This document shows positions 21,654-33,334 of a stretch of 64,000 nt of DNA, piece by piece. Positions within the stretch are counted from its first letter, which is position 1. Each line of letters begins with the position of its first letter. Below the pieces are notes generated by a model. The model worked only from the letters and a program-made list of their open reading frames with translations, did no database searches and was not told the origin of the DNA. A program made the position numbers and the translations under genes. The DNA is taken from the NCBI GenBank assembly GCA_029990175.1, contig JARKIP010000065.1:5584501-5648500 (forward strand), given 5' to 3'. This DNA comes from Petunia secreta. Lineage: Eukaryota > Streptophyta > Magnoliopsida > Solanales > Solanaceae.

Positions 21654-22299
21654 ATGGAGAAGGCTTTGAAGAAGCTGCTCTTCTTAATTACTTTTTGGCT
21701 TGTTGCAATTGGTTTGTTCTCTCAAACAAGCAACAACATACATGAAATTCCATATAATCTTTCTTCCATTGCTTGAGTTTCCTTTACGATATGTTATTAT
21801 TTAGATTTTCTTCCGAAAGTTCTTAAATTTAGAAGAAGTCTCGACATATGAGCTTTCATACTTTGATATTGTAATATCTAACTATTAGATTGATTTATTC
21901 CATGAATATCTTAGTTGAATCAAAATTGAATTTTCATTATGTGCTATATACGCTTATGTTTAACATTTTTCCATTTTTCATCTCGATACAAAATACATTA
22001 GTTGTTCTCCCAAAAAAAAAAAAATCTTTTGATTTGGAAATTAAAATTCACTGTTTTCTTGCCTTGTCTATTTAGAAAAATGTAATAATTTGCTATTTTG
22101 TGTGTTCATTGCAGGGTTTAGTGGAAGAAGTGTAGAAGCAAAAGGTGGTACTGCTCAAGGACCACCATCGTGCACTTTAAACAATGATTGCCAATCTTAC
22201 TGTACTTTTTTTCGTGCTGGCAGTGGAGCTTGTATTCAAAACTTGTGCCAATGTGTTATAGTACCCTGCTGCAGGAAGAAAACATTGGTAAACATCTGA
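21654..22299 (+). CDS. Defensin-like secreted cysteine-rich peptide, two exons (21654-21711, 22115-22299)
   Basis: Exon 1 (58 nt) encodes MEKALKK and a hydrophobic stretch. A GT donor at 21712 and an AG acceptor at 22113-22114 (CATTGCAG) remove a 403-bp AT-rich phase-1 intron. The spliced product is 80 residues. Residues 1-28 form a signal peptide with likely cleavage after SVEA. The mature part (~52 residues) has eight cysteines spaced C-x5-C-x3-C-x9-C-x4-C-x1-C-x4-CC, including a CSYC-like CxxxC, a GAC and a CQC, as in cysteine-stabilised alpha-beta defensin-like proteins. An intron after the signal peptide is usual for this family. The role is probably apoplastic defence or signalling (inference). 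A copia element begins 23 bp after the stop codon, so the 3' UTR is displaced. Confidence 0.8.
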
Positions 22300-22321
22300 A
22301 AGATTAAACAAAATTTGAAAT

Positions 22322-22748
22322 TGTTGGAAATTGGGCTTGGGTCATGGGTCGCACATATGGACTGACCCGACCCGACCCGACCCGGTTTTGAAGGAAATCA
22401 GATAAAAGAAATAAAAGGAAAAAAAAAGGATAACTTCTATAAGGAAGTTAACGCACGTATATATCATGGGGCAGTTTTCTTTTGAACGTGGAACTGCTAT
22501 TCTCTTCCATTATAAGAGAGAGAGACTGGCTATTTCTTCATCATCTGATAAGAAGAAAGAAACAATTTTCTTTCTCTGTTCTTCCATATCAACACACAAA
22601 CAAGGCACTTAGTTGGTGAAATACATACCTTGTTTCCTAGTGATTCAAGGTTTGACTTGGGGCAATTTCTTGATAGTAGATTTAACTTCCGCTGTGGTGT
22701 TAACAGGTACACAACTTTTGTTCCTGTTACTGTTATTAATTTCTAACA
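22322..22748 (+). repeat. Copia 5' LTR (427 bp)
   Basis: It is paired with 37105-37522. It contains a GACCC-type microsatellite near 22360-22384 (longer than in the 3' LTR) and a TATA-like ATTATAAG near 22510. The minus-strand 60-codon ORF present in both LTR copies is not considered a gene. Confidence 0.95.
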
Positions 22749-23694
22749 ATTGGTATCAAGAGCCAGCGCTAATTGTCCTAGTCGTTGGTTAATTCTATGA
22801 AAAATACTATGTTAGTAGAACCCTAGATAAACTAATCCTGTTAATTAATTTTTTTTAATTAAGATCAGGAAGTGTTTATTATGTTCTGTGCGCTAACAAA
22901 TTGTTTTCATAAATAAAGAGTAAAATATGTGGCAGTAAGTTTAAACGATCACATGAAACTAAAGAAGGAAAAGTTCAAAAGTTTTTCAATCTTATTCCAC
23001 TGCCATAATTTGCTAGTTGGGATTTGGGTTCTTGACATGTGATATTGATGTTACAGTGTAGATGATTACTTCTTTTTTCGTTTGAAGTTGTGATTCTAGT
23101 TGATTGATATTGTATAAAAAAAAGAACTAAAAGATTGGACCCCACTGTAAATTCCTCTCATTTAGTGTCGTGAGTGAGACTTCCACGTTTCAATCTCTGG
23201 TTCTCGTCTACAAAGTTTTGTTTGACTTAATGTTTTTTTTCAAGGTGAATGTTTTGTGCAGTTCTATTACTGTATATGAAAGTACATTAAAGTACAATCT
23301 TTAATGGTTAAAAGATTACTGTCATATTACTTTGTTGACGTCCAGAATTATACTTTTAGTAAAATTTATGGAGTTAAACTGACTATCACATCTTCTGGAT
23401 GATTATATTGAGTTATTATTTTTATGAGTTTGTAATTTTGTATTACTACTACCATAATATACGTTGACAGAGGAGTGATTTATAGTCATCAAACTAACTC
23501 TTAAATGAAAGGATTCTAACAAGTATTAATTCTTAACTTGTAAATCAGCCTTTGTTCTTTTGTTGTTCTCTATTTTTTCCTAAAGAAAATTTAGTCCTAA
23601 TCTCTGTACTAAAATCTCTTCTACAAGTTGTGATATATGTTGTCACATTGAATGGTATGTCCATTCTTATTGTTTCATTGTTCCTATTTCATAC
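22749..23694 (+). other. Copia leader, first part
   Basis: This contains the PBS at 22751-22763, followed by AT-rich DNA with no gene seen before the extra ORF at 23695. Confidence 0.75.
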
Positions 23695-24144
23695 ATGGCT
23701 GAACAGGGACAAGCTCGACTTGCTCCAAGTGGGAGTGGTATTGAAAATCGAGCAAGAGGACAACGTAGAAGAGTACGTCATCGTATGACATATTCCCGAG
23801 GACGTGAAGTCATAAGGAATGATGTTTCCAGGACGATGCAAAATGTGCTAAGGGATGCAAGGGCTATACGAAGGGAAAGAGAAAAGAAATTTAGAGAGCT
23901 TAGGGCTTCACTGGCTGATCAAATTGAACATTATCAGTTTACCCGAGATGCACTAATTGATGCTATTGGCAAAATTGATCTTTATGATTGGGAAGCCTTA
24001 GCAATTTTAGTAGATTCACTTGGAGAACCTTTAGGTAGTATTTTAACTGATATTTATCACGAGGTTTGGCCAAGTGAACCTTTTTGGGTTTATATTCTTA
24101 AATTTGATGCCGAGTGGGAGAATCGTCTCTACAACTACTTGTAA
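23695..24144 (+). CDS. Extra 149-codon ORF in copia leader, unknown function
   Basis: The ORF starts with ATG (MAEQGQARLAPS) and ends at a TAA about 320 bp before the gag start. Residues 1-35 are Arg/Gln/Gly-rich (RARGQRRRVRHRM). Residues ~50-85 form a charged, probably helical stretch (RAIRREREKKFRELRAS). The C-terminal 70 residues are acidic and aromatic (LYDWEALAIL, EVWPSEPFWVYILKFD). There is no signal peptide or transmembrane segment. I do not recognise the family. It is uninterrupted while gag and pol of the same element are broken. It may be a captured host sequence, a decayed accessory gene, or a chance ORF. Confidence 0.5.
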   Translation: MAEQGQARLAPSGSGIENRARGQRRRVRHRMTYSRGREVIRNDVSRTMQNVLRDARAIRREREKKFRELRASLADQIEHYQFTRDALIDAIGKIDLYDWEALAILVDSLGEPLGSILTDIYHEVWPSEPFWVYILKFDAEWENRLYNYL

Positions 24145-24466
24145 TTTATTTTTTAATTAATGAAACTTTGTTATTTGTTTGCAAGATTACATGTCATTTT
24201 ATTTGTTTAAGTTTTTATGTGTGGCAATTAAAATAAGTATGACATGATATTGAAAATCTTAACGAGATACACACTATGAGAAATAATTTTATAAAATATT
24301 AGTTGAACATTTAGTTGTAGATGATGAATGGAAACTTAGTAACCTTTCGATTCTATACTAAGTGTAAAATTAATATTTTATTTAATTGATTTACTTAAGT
24401 GTGTATATCACATGCGAGAATGATGAGTAATAAATACACTTGCATTATTGTTTCATTTAACAGACT

Positions 24467-25794
24467 ATGGCATCAAAAACTATCATTGCTGACTTAAACA
24501 AGGGTGACAAACTGAACGGCGAAAATTATGATATTTGAAGCCGTAAGATGTGGTATGTGTTGGAGGAGCAGGATGCTCTAGAAGCCATTAACCATGTCAT
24601 GGTTTTCCCGGAGGAGGGTAACACTGCCCAACATAGGAGAGATCTTGAAGCTTACAATTCATGGAAAAAGAAAGATGCCACTGCTCGTGGAATCTAAGCT
24701 CAGTTGTGGATGATTTCATTCACGAGTGTGAACAATTCCCTACTGCTCATGCCATGTGGGCACATTTGAGAAAAACATATGGGGGTACTACTGTGACCCG
24801 CCTTAGACAACTGACTATCAAATTTGACACTTACAAGAAGCGTCATGACCACAGTGTCAAACAACACCTTAGGGTGATGTCAAACATGATAGCTCAACTC
24901 AAAAGTGCTGGTCATATTCTCTCAGATGAGCAGCAGGTTCAGGCAGTGATCCGGTCTCTTCCAAGTAATTGGGAACATATGAAAGTAAACTTGACCCACA
25001 ATGACAACATCAAAACTTTTGGAGATGTTGCTCGCCATGTTGAGCTTGAAGATGAGCGGCTTTGTGCTGCAAAAGCTATACCCACTGCTTTTGTGGCAGA
25101 ATCAAGTGGTAAAAAGGCTTCAGGATTCAAGCGTAAAAATAATTGGAAGAAAGGCGGAAAAGGCAAGGAGACTGGTGAGGGACCCTCAAAGAAGAGAAAC
25201 AAACCAAATCCTAAGAAGGGAAAACGGTTCTTTAAGAAGAAAGACAAGAGCAAGATGAAATTCTACAACTGCCAAGTGCCGGGACACTTTGCTCGTGAAT
25301 GCACTGAGCCGAAAAAGGTAGCATTTCAAAACGCATCTCTAAGTGCTACATTTGTTTCTAACACAGTTTTATTAACTGAATCTTATCCTGTATGGATTGT
25401 AGACTCAGGGGCCACCGACCATGTGACCCGTGATCGAGAAGCATTTGTGGAGTACCGTCGAGTTCCATCTGGATCAAGGTGGATATATGTAGGAAACAAT
25501 CCGAAGGTTGAAGTCAAAGGTCTTGGCACTTGCAGGATTGACTTGCGTGGTGGCCGTACTTTGATGTTGCATGACGTCCTATATGCTCCAGAAATTCGAC
25601 GGAACTTAATATCTGTGTCTGTCCTTCTTAATTTAGGTTTCTGTTTGAACTTTAGTCGCAATCTTGTGAGAATTACTCAAGACAATATTTTTTATGGTTC
25701 TGGACATCTTTACGATGGTTTCTTTGTGTTAAGTTGTAATCCTTCTACTTATGACTATTATGTGGACCGTTGTGTTATGGCATGTTCTTCTAGT
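24467..25794 (+). pseudogene. Copia gag and protease, upstream part
   Basis: The start at 24467 (MASKTIIADLNKGDK) is a typical copia gag N-terminus. A TGA at 24536-24538 replaces the Trp expected after YDI. A frameshift near 24675-24690 moves the frame to the 24661-25850 reading frame. Capsid phrases (CEQFPTAHAMWAHL, QAVIRSLPSNWEHMKVNL) are clear. The zinc knuckle at about 25257 reads FYNCQVPGHFAREC, so its first Cys is Phe. The protease (WIVDSGATDHV) keeps D-S-G. E3 interrupts the frame after ACSSS at 25794. Confidence 0.88.
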
Positions 25795-26545
25795 GGTGCA
25801 ATGCAATTCCCGAAGGGGTTGCTAGCACAAACGCGGAAGAACAAACAATAAAGATAAAGATAAGAGCAAGACAAAACTTGCTTCTTTCGAAAGAACAGTG
25901 AGGAACCTGTCTCAAGGCTCAATCAAAAGGAGTACAAGGATCACCTATACTATGCAACAATCCTCAAGAGAACATTGCCTCTTGCAAACTGAATGATCAA
26001 GAGGAATGTTCAATCGGACTAACCGAAAGCCACAAGTCCTTAAAAGCCCTCACCGGGGTTTTGCTCACGACGGAGACAAGAAGAAATGTGCTCGGCACTT
26101 TCATTCAATTCATCAATATCCAAAACTCGCTGCTTACAATGAAAGAAGACAATGTTTATATAGGAAATACTAAGGGTAAACTAGTAAATAGGTCACATTT
26201 GACCAATAGAAATAAGCCACGCAGGGCTGAGTTAAAATGTGTTCGGCAGATTTTGACTTCGGTAAGCCTTGGCTTCGGTTCTCGTTTGTCTGCTCGACAC
26301 ACACTTGTTGCCTTCGGATACTCAATTGTCTTCGAGCTCTTTGTCCTCGGTCACTTTGCCATCGGGCTCAAATCTGAAGATAATGCCTTCGATTCTTGAG
26401 CTCGGCCACTCAGCTTCAGAGCAATTGTTTTCCTTTGGCCAGGCTAAGTGAACGTGCACATCGTGCAGCAGCTTGGCTTGGCTTCTTGTCATCGGTCTCC
26501 TCGGTGGATCGAACACTTGATCAGCACGTGTTCGGGCTGCATCAT
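25795..26545 (-). repeat. E3 3' LTR (751 bp)
   Basis: On the minus strand it reads ATGATGCAG...TTGCACC. It includes the last ~74 codons of the integrase frame and a TATA-like CTATATAAAC (plus 26154-26163). Confidence 0.95.
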
Positions 26546-29500
26546 CCTCCCCTTCTTGAGAAGATTTCGTCCTCGAAATCAAGCCCTCCTCGTCCTCCGA
26601 AGTTGGACCTACAACACAAGGAACTAAGTCAGCAACATTAAAGGTGTTGGACACGTTATACTCACCAGGGAGGTCGATCACGTAGGCATTGTTGTTGATC
26701 TTGGTCAACACTTGAAATGGACCATCCCCTCGAGGAGCCAACTTTCCTTTCCTTTGGTTCGGGAAGCGTTCCTTTCGGAAGTGAACCCAAACCCAATCTC
26801 CCTTCTTTAATTCCAACTTTTTACGCCCCTTGTTTCTCTTTAAGGCAACCTTTGCATAGGCCTCCTCGAGGTTCTTCTTCACCCTTGCATGCAATTCGAT
26901 CAAGGAAGCTGCTCGTCGAGTACCTTCAAAATCAAGAACAGAATCTCGAGGCAATGGGGTTAAATCAAGTGGAATTAAAGGATTAAAGCCATACACACAT
27001 TCAAACGGGGTCATGTTGATCATTCTATGCACCGTTCGATTGTATGCGAACTCCATCATGGGCAAACGATCAGCCCAGTTTCCAACCTTCCCTTTGGTCA
27101 TTGCCCGAAGCAAAGATCCCAAGGTTCGGTTAACTACCTCGGTCTGTCCATCAGTCTGAGGATGGTGAGACGTCGAGAATAGTAGCTTGGTGCCGAGGGC
27201 ACCCCACAAACATTTCCAAAAATGACTCAAGAATTTCGAGTCTCTATCACTCACAATAGTACGAGGTACACCATGCAATTTTAACACATTAGAAACAAAC
27301 AATGTAGCTACATGCTGTGCATCATCACACTTTTTGCAAGGAATAAAGTGAGCCATTTTTGAAAAACGGTCAACCACAACGAAGATGCTATCATGTCCTC
27401 CCCCCGACCTCGGTAACCCCAAGACAAAGTCCATGGATATATCAACCCAAGGTCGATCAGGCACAGGCAACGGGGTGTACAAACCATGAGGGTTGGACTT
27501 CGATTTTGCTTTCTTGCAAACGAGACAAGCGTTGCAAAGCTTTTCCACATCTCGTCGCATTTTGGGCCAATGGAACTGCTCGGTCAAGATACCAAGAGTT
27601 TTATCGACACCGAAGTGTCCCATCAGTCCACCTGAGTGAGCTTCTCGAACCAAGAGCTCTCTCCACGATGACACTGGCACACAAACCCTCCCATTTTTGA
27701 AGAGGTAGCCATCATGCCACTGATATTTCTCAACCTTTCGGCCACTCAAGATTGCGTCTCGAACATATTTCAGCTTGGGATCGTCCTCGTACATCGACTT
27801 GATGCTTTCGAATCCCATGAGCCTAGAGGCGAGAGTGGTCGCTAAGGCAAATTTCCTTGATAGCGCATCGGCCACAACATTATCTTTTCCCTTTTTGTAA
27901 TGAATTACATAGGGGAAGCTTTCAATAAATTCAACCCACTTGGCATGTCTTCGATTCAATTTCTCCTGACCTCGGAGATGTTTCAAAGACTCATGATCAC
28001 TTTTGATCACAAACTCTCGAGGCCACAAATAATGCTGCCAATGGGCGAGTGCTCGAACGAGGGCATACAACTCTTTGTCATACGTAGAGTAATTCAAAGT
28101 TGCACCCTTAAGCTTTTCGCTAAAGTAAGCGATCGGCTTCGAGTCTTGCATCAGCACTCCTCCGATCCCAACTCCAGACGCATCACACTCGACTTCGAAT
28201 GCTTTGCCGAAGTCAGGGAGTTGCAACAACGGGGCAGAACAAAGCCTCCGCTTCAACTCTTGGAAAGCCCTCTCTTGGGACTCTCCCCACACAAATGGAT
28301 TGTCTTTCTTCACCAGCTCGGTTAAAGGAGCTGCTATGGTGCTAAAGTCACGAACAAACCTTCGGTAAAAGCTAGCTAAGCCATGGAAGCTACGAACTTG
28401 TGATACCGAGGTTGGAGTTGGCCAATCTTTGATGGCTTCGACTTTTGATTCGTCGACTTCGACACCATTAACACTGACAACAAATCCAAGAAAGACTACA
28501 CGATCGACACCAAAGGCGCATTTCTTGAAGTTGGCATACAACTTCTGTTCTCGAAGCTTTTCAAGTACTTGCCTTAGGTGGTCGACATGTTCATCCATGG
28601 TTCTGCTATAAACCAGTATGTCATCGAAATAAACGACAACAAACTTATTTATGAACGGTTTGAGCACATGGTTCATCAGTCGCATGAATGTGCTCGGTGC
28701 ATTGGATAAGCCAAAAGGCATCACCAACCATTCATAGAGACCGAATTTGGTCTTGAATGCGGTTTTCCACTCGTCCCCGGGTTTCATTCGGATCTGATGG
28801 TAACCGGACCTGAGGTCTATCTTCGAAAAGCATGAAGAACCACTTAACTCATCTAGCATGTCATCTAATCGAGGGATAGGATGACGATACTTTACCGTTA
28901 TTTTGTTGACTGCTCGACAGTCAACACACATTCGCCATGTTCCATCCTTCTTCGGGACAAGGATAACAGGAACGGCGCAAGGACTCAAGCTCTCACGAAC
29001 GAGGCCCTTGTTCAGCAATTCATCAACCTGCCGTTGGAGCTCTTTGGTGTCTTCGGGATTACACCGGTATGCAGGTTTGTTAGGGATTTGAGATCCTGGT
29101 ACGAAGTCAATTTGGTGCTCGATTCCTCTCAATGGAGGTAATCCACCTGGCATTTCCTCGGGAAACATGTCCTCGAAGTCCTGCAAAACTTTTTGAACAA
29201 ACAAAGGCAAAGGGTTATCATTAGAAAAATCATCATTAGAGTTTAGAAAGATACCCTTGTGCACGAGGCAAATCATCATCTGACCGTGGTCGTTGCCTCG
29301 TAAGATCTCACCGGGTTGCATGATTGCACAAATTCCTTTCACTTCGGTCGGTGAGTTTATCTCTTCGGGCCCCAATTTTGCTCCTATCGGAAGCTTAGCT
29401 TTGGCCGCTTCTTTCAATTCTTTCATTCGTTTATAGTCCTCGGAGACTTGTTTCGGAGACAATGGTTTGAGGATGAAACTCTTCCCATCAAGCTTTACGG

Positions 29501-31373
29501 TGTAAGTGTTGGATCTGCCATTGTGAACAGCTGTTCGGTCATATTGCCATGGTCGACCCAAGAGCAAATGACAAGCTTGCATCGGCACCACATCGAATAC
29601 CATTTCATCTTGATACTCGCCGATTCTAAACTTGATCCACACTTGTTTGACAACCCTCAATTCTCCACACTCATTCAGCCATTGTAATTTGTAAGGGTGG
29701 GGATGCTTCATCGTAGGTAGTCCCATTTGTGAAACCAAAGTTTGACTCACCACATTTGCACAGCTACCAGAGTCAATGATCATCGAACACACCTTTCCCC
29801 TCACTCGACATCGGGCATGAAAGAGGTTTTCTCTTTGGTTGTCCTCTTCTTCAAGAGTCATGCAGCTCAAATTCCTTCGAACCACAAGAAACATTTCCGG
29901 ATGATCAGCTTCGGCAGCCTCGTGATCATCAGCACCTTCAGCTCGATCAGTCTCCTCGATAATTTCCTCCTCGGTGTCACTTGCTTGCTCATGGACGGTT
30001 CCATCTTCGAGCAGAAGCATAACCTTGCGAGTTGGACACTCTTTTGCCATGTGACCATAACCTTTGCATTTGTGACACTGAATATTTGAAGCACTAGGAG
30101 AGTTGAGTTGAACTTTACCTCCCACTTCTCTTGGTTGGTTAACGGTCACACCTCTTTCGAAGGGTCTCTTCGAATCTCGAACAGTGTTAGCATTTGTTTG
30201 GTTTGGACTTTTCCATTCTTTACTTCGGTTCAAAGGAGCAGAAGTAGTAACTCCTCGATACCGGTTTGCCTTATCGTCCTTCACCAATTTTTCAGCTTCG
30301 GTGGCAGCATCGAACAGATCTTCCAACGTGTGGTACACGTGGAGTCTCAACTAAGATGACACATCCCTAGCCAAGCCATTTTTAAATCTGATAATGGCTT
30401 GCTCTTCGTCTTCGACCAGATCAAGATTCAATCGAACCTTTTCAAACTCATCGTGGTACTCTTGGACGGACTTAGACCCTTGCTTTAACTCATAGAGTTT
30501 TTGCATTTGAGTCTGCCTGTATTTGGCACTTAAGTACTTACCATCCATCGCTCTCATCAACTGTGGCCAGGTAGTGACTACTGGATAGTCATTCCTTCGT
30601 CTATGCCTCTTGTCAGATTCCCACCATGTTGATGCATAAGCTTCGAACGAAGCAATGGCATGGGCAGCTTTTCTCTCATCGGTCATCTCATTGGTTTCAA
30701 AGATGCGCTCCATTTTAAGCTTCCATTCAAGATACTCATCGGGATCACTAGTTCCTTTAAAGGGTGGAATAGTGATCTTGACACTGTTCAGGTTTGAGTC
30801 TCGAACACCACGAACCTGTTCGAGAAACTCATTTTCTCGATCATCAGCCTCACGCCCAATATTTCTTTCAACATTTGCGCCTCGGCCTCGACCTCGGAAA
30901 TTTCCACGTCCTCGGTGAGCTTGCCTTCGTTGAGCGAATGGCGGCTCACGCTCATATTCGTCCTCGGGAAATTCCTCCTCTTCAACCTCTTCGGTTACAG
31001 CTCCAAGATCTCTTCGGGTCCTTGGAAGTGGTAACCTCTCTCCTCGGGGAATGCCCAAGTTTTGATTTCCAGCTTGGGGATTGCCCAAGTTTTGTTGTGC
31101 TTGGGGATTGCCCAAGTTAAGCTCTCTTCGAATTGCTTCACTAGTCAACTGATGTTGTCGAAGAAGCTCAGCATACAGATCAGGTTTCATCGGAGTGGAT
31201 TCGCTTGTTCCAGCGCCGGACCCATGCATGGCCGCGGACGCACTTCCCTGTTCGAGTTGAGTTACTCGAGCACTCACTCCTCTTACATCGGCACTGATGC
31301 CTTGTATCGCAGCCATGAGATCGGCTAACGACAATTCAGGCTTTTCAATGCTTTTGCCATCGTTTCCAGCCAT
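26322..31373 (-). pseudogene. E3 Gag-Pol polyprotein with a single in-frame TAG
   Basis: This would supply particle, protease, RT/RNase H and integrase. The start is the ATG at 31371-31373 (MAGNDGKS). Gag covers 31373 to about 29990, with FEKVRLNLDLVEDE in capsid and a CHKCKGYGHMAKEC knuckle. A TAG at 30351-30353, between DVSS and LRLHVY, is the only break; ~1,340 codons follow without a stop. The protease has MIIDSGSCANVV. RT has VVYFDDILVYS. RNase H has FEVECDASGVGIGGVL. Integrase has an HSGGLMGHFG...CNACLVC finger and a DDE core (DISMDF, VSDRDS, TEVVNRTL). The C-terminal ~74 codons lie in the LTR. Catalytic residues look intact. The stop falls inside gag, not at a usual gag-pol boundary. 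Confidence 0.93.
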
Positions 31374-32578
31374 TGTACCTGCACAAGTCAAAGATCAAAC
31401 AAAATGTTAGGGTTAGAAATCTCCTCACACACTCCCTCACCTTTGATGGGTGGCACTCGGGTCCACTCAATTTATGGGTTCGGTTTTTGATCACTCAAGG
31501 ACTTGTTAACAGCGGCTCGTCTGATTGATCGGTCCTCTAAGATCCTTCAAGTTCGACAATAGTCACTGCCTCTTCGGGAAGAGTGAAGTGATGTTCGACT
31601 CGATGGAACGGACGCTTTTTAACTGAGCTCGGGGAGTCAAGAGAATTTCTACGAAAGTTTGGACTTCGGTCACCCCTTCGCACGAGTTCCTATCAGCTTA
31701 AAAGAGTTGGTACGACCTTGAGTAGGACAATTACATCAAAAGATCCACCAACTAGAATTTTGACACGAAAGAAAGTGAAAACCTAGGAGAATCTACCCTT
31801 TGATTCCCTTTTGAAATCTTTTTCGATCACACCCACTCCTGTCCGTACAAGAGTGGTCCCTCCTTGGTACGGATAGGGTTTTACCTTATCCACTTTCCTT
31901 TTTCAGCTGACAATTTTCACCTGGGGTTTTGATGTTAAAATTTTAACCCCTTTCTTCTTCAATGGAACAGTGACCTTGCTCCGGCGTACGGACGCAACAA
32001 CTTCGGTTCACTGACCACGAATTACAACAGATCTGGGTTGCTTTCGACTCCGGTTCCAACGACGGAGGAATTAAAGTTCTTCGAGCCAAGACTAGCTCGA
32101 CGTGTCGTACACTGTTACGAACTTGTAACAATTTTCCGGTGTACGGACAACGTTTCCAACTTAAGAACTTCGATTTTAAGCAATAAACAAACCCAAATCA
32201 CTCAAGAACCACCAACCTTCATCGGTCTCCACCAACACGGCTGGGGTTTGATTTCCAGTCACCAAGGAAGCTCAAAAACAGTCCAAAATTCGCCAAGAAA
32301 CCCTAGTCACGAAATCAGTACGTCGGGTATTCGTTGGAATCAGAACTCGATGGTGAACAAGAATCCAAGATTGTTTTTCCCAAACAACCAACAATCAAAC
32401 ACAATTTTGAATTTTCTTTTAACACTTCTTCTTTTTTTTTTTTTTGTAAGAACTCCAACAGTAACAAACAAACAGGAACACGAAATGGAAAACAAAGACT
32501 CAACGCACGAAAATAAAGATAACTTGAACAGGATTGGGGTTGTAGAAACAAGCCCAAACCGTGCTCTGATACCAAGAT
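31374..32578 (-). other. E3 leader and primer binding site
   Basis: The minus-strand PBS TGGTATCAGAGC is at 32563-32574, four bases from the LTR end. The leader between it and gag shows no palindromic array like those of E1 and E2. The plus-strand ORF 32038-32685 is antisense to the leader and is not considered real. Confidence 0.8.
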
Positions 32579-33329
32579 GGTGCAATGCAATTCCCGAAGG
32601 GGTTGCTAGCACAAACGCGGAAGAACAAACAATAAAGATAAAGATAAGAGCAAGACAAAACTTGCTTCTTTCGAAAGAACAGTGAGGAACCTGTCTCAAG
32701 GCTCAATCAAAAGGAGTACAAGGATCACCTATACTATGCAACAATCCTCAAGAGAACATTGCCTCTTGCAAACTGAATGATCAAGAGGAATGTTCAATCG
32801 GACTAACCGAAAGCCACAAGTCCTTAAAAGCCCTCACCGGGGTTTTGCTCACGACGGAGACAAGAAGAAATGTGCTCGGCACTTTCATTCAATTCATCAA
32901 TATCCAAAACTCGCTGCTTACAATGAAAGGAGACAATGTTTATATAGGAAATACTAAGGGTAAACTAGTAAATAGGTCACATTTGACCAATAGAAATAAG
33001 CCACGCAGGGCTGAGTTAAAATGTGTTCGGCAGATTTTGACTTCGGTAAGCCTTGGCTTCGGTTCTCGTTTGTCTGCTCGACACACACTTGTTGCCTTCG
33101 GATACTCAATTGTCTTCGAGCTCTTTGTCCTCGGTCACTTTGCCATCGGGCTCAAATCTGAAGATAATGCCTTCGATTCTTGAGCTCGGCCACTCAGCTT
33201 CAGAGCAATTGTTTTCCTTTGGCCAGGCTAAGTGAACGTGCACATCGTGCAGCAGCTTGGCTTGGCTTCTTGTCATCGGTCTCCTCGGTGGATCGAACAC
33301 TTGATCAGCACGTGTTCGGGCTGCATCAT
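32579..33329 (-). repeat. E3 5' LTR (751 bp)
   Basis: It is the same length as the 3' LTR and nearly identical, with a TATA-like CTATATAAAC at plus 32938-32947. Confidence 0.95.
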
Positions 33330-33334
33330 CTAGT

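Larger units (their letters stand above)
25795..33329 (-). mobile_element. E3: young CRM-like Ty3/gypsy element inserted in copia pol
   Basis: Two 751-bp LTRs (25795-26545 and 32579-33329) differ by one substitution that I could find (position 26145 versus 32929). They are flanked by perfect CTAGT duplications at 25790-25794 and 33330-33334. The minus-strand PBS (tRNA-iMet type) is at 32563-32574 and the polypurine tract at about 26546-26561. Gag and pol are in one frame except for a single TAG. The integrase frame continues into the LTR with a PMTRSQAK motif, and no canonical chromodomain is seen; this fits the CRM clade as I recall it. Confidence 0.95.

Noticed and set aside
22090..22299. 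Single-exon reading of the defensin-like gene starting at 22090.
   Set aside because: That start is inside the intron and gives no proper signal peptide. The spliced model with exon 1 at 21654-21711 restores one.
22530..22712. 60-codon minus-strand ORF found twice (also 37304-37486).
   Set aside because: It lies in the two copia LTRs, so the repetition is explained by the LTR pair.
32038..32685. 215-codon plus-strand ORF.
   Set aside because: It is antisense to the E3 leader and LTR, with no recognisable domain.
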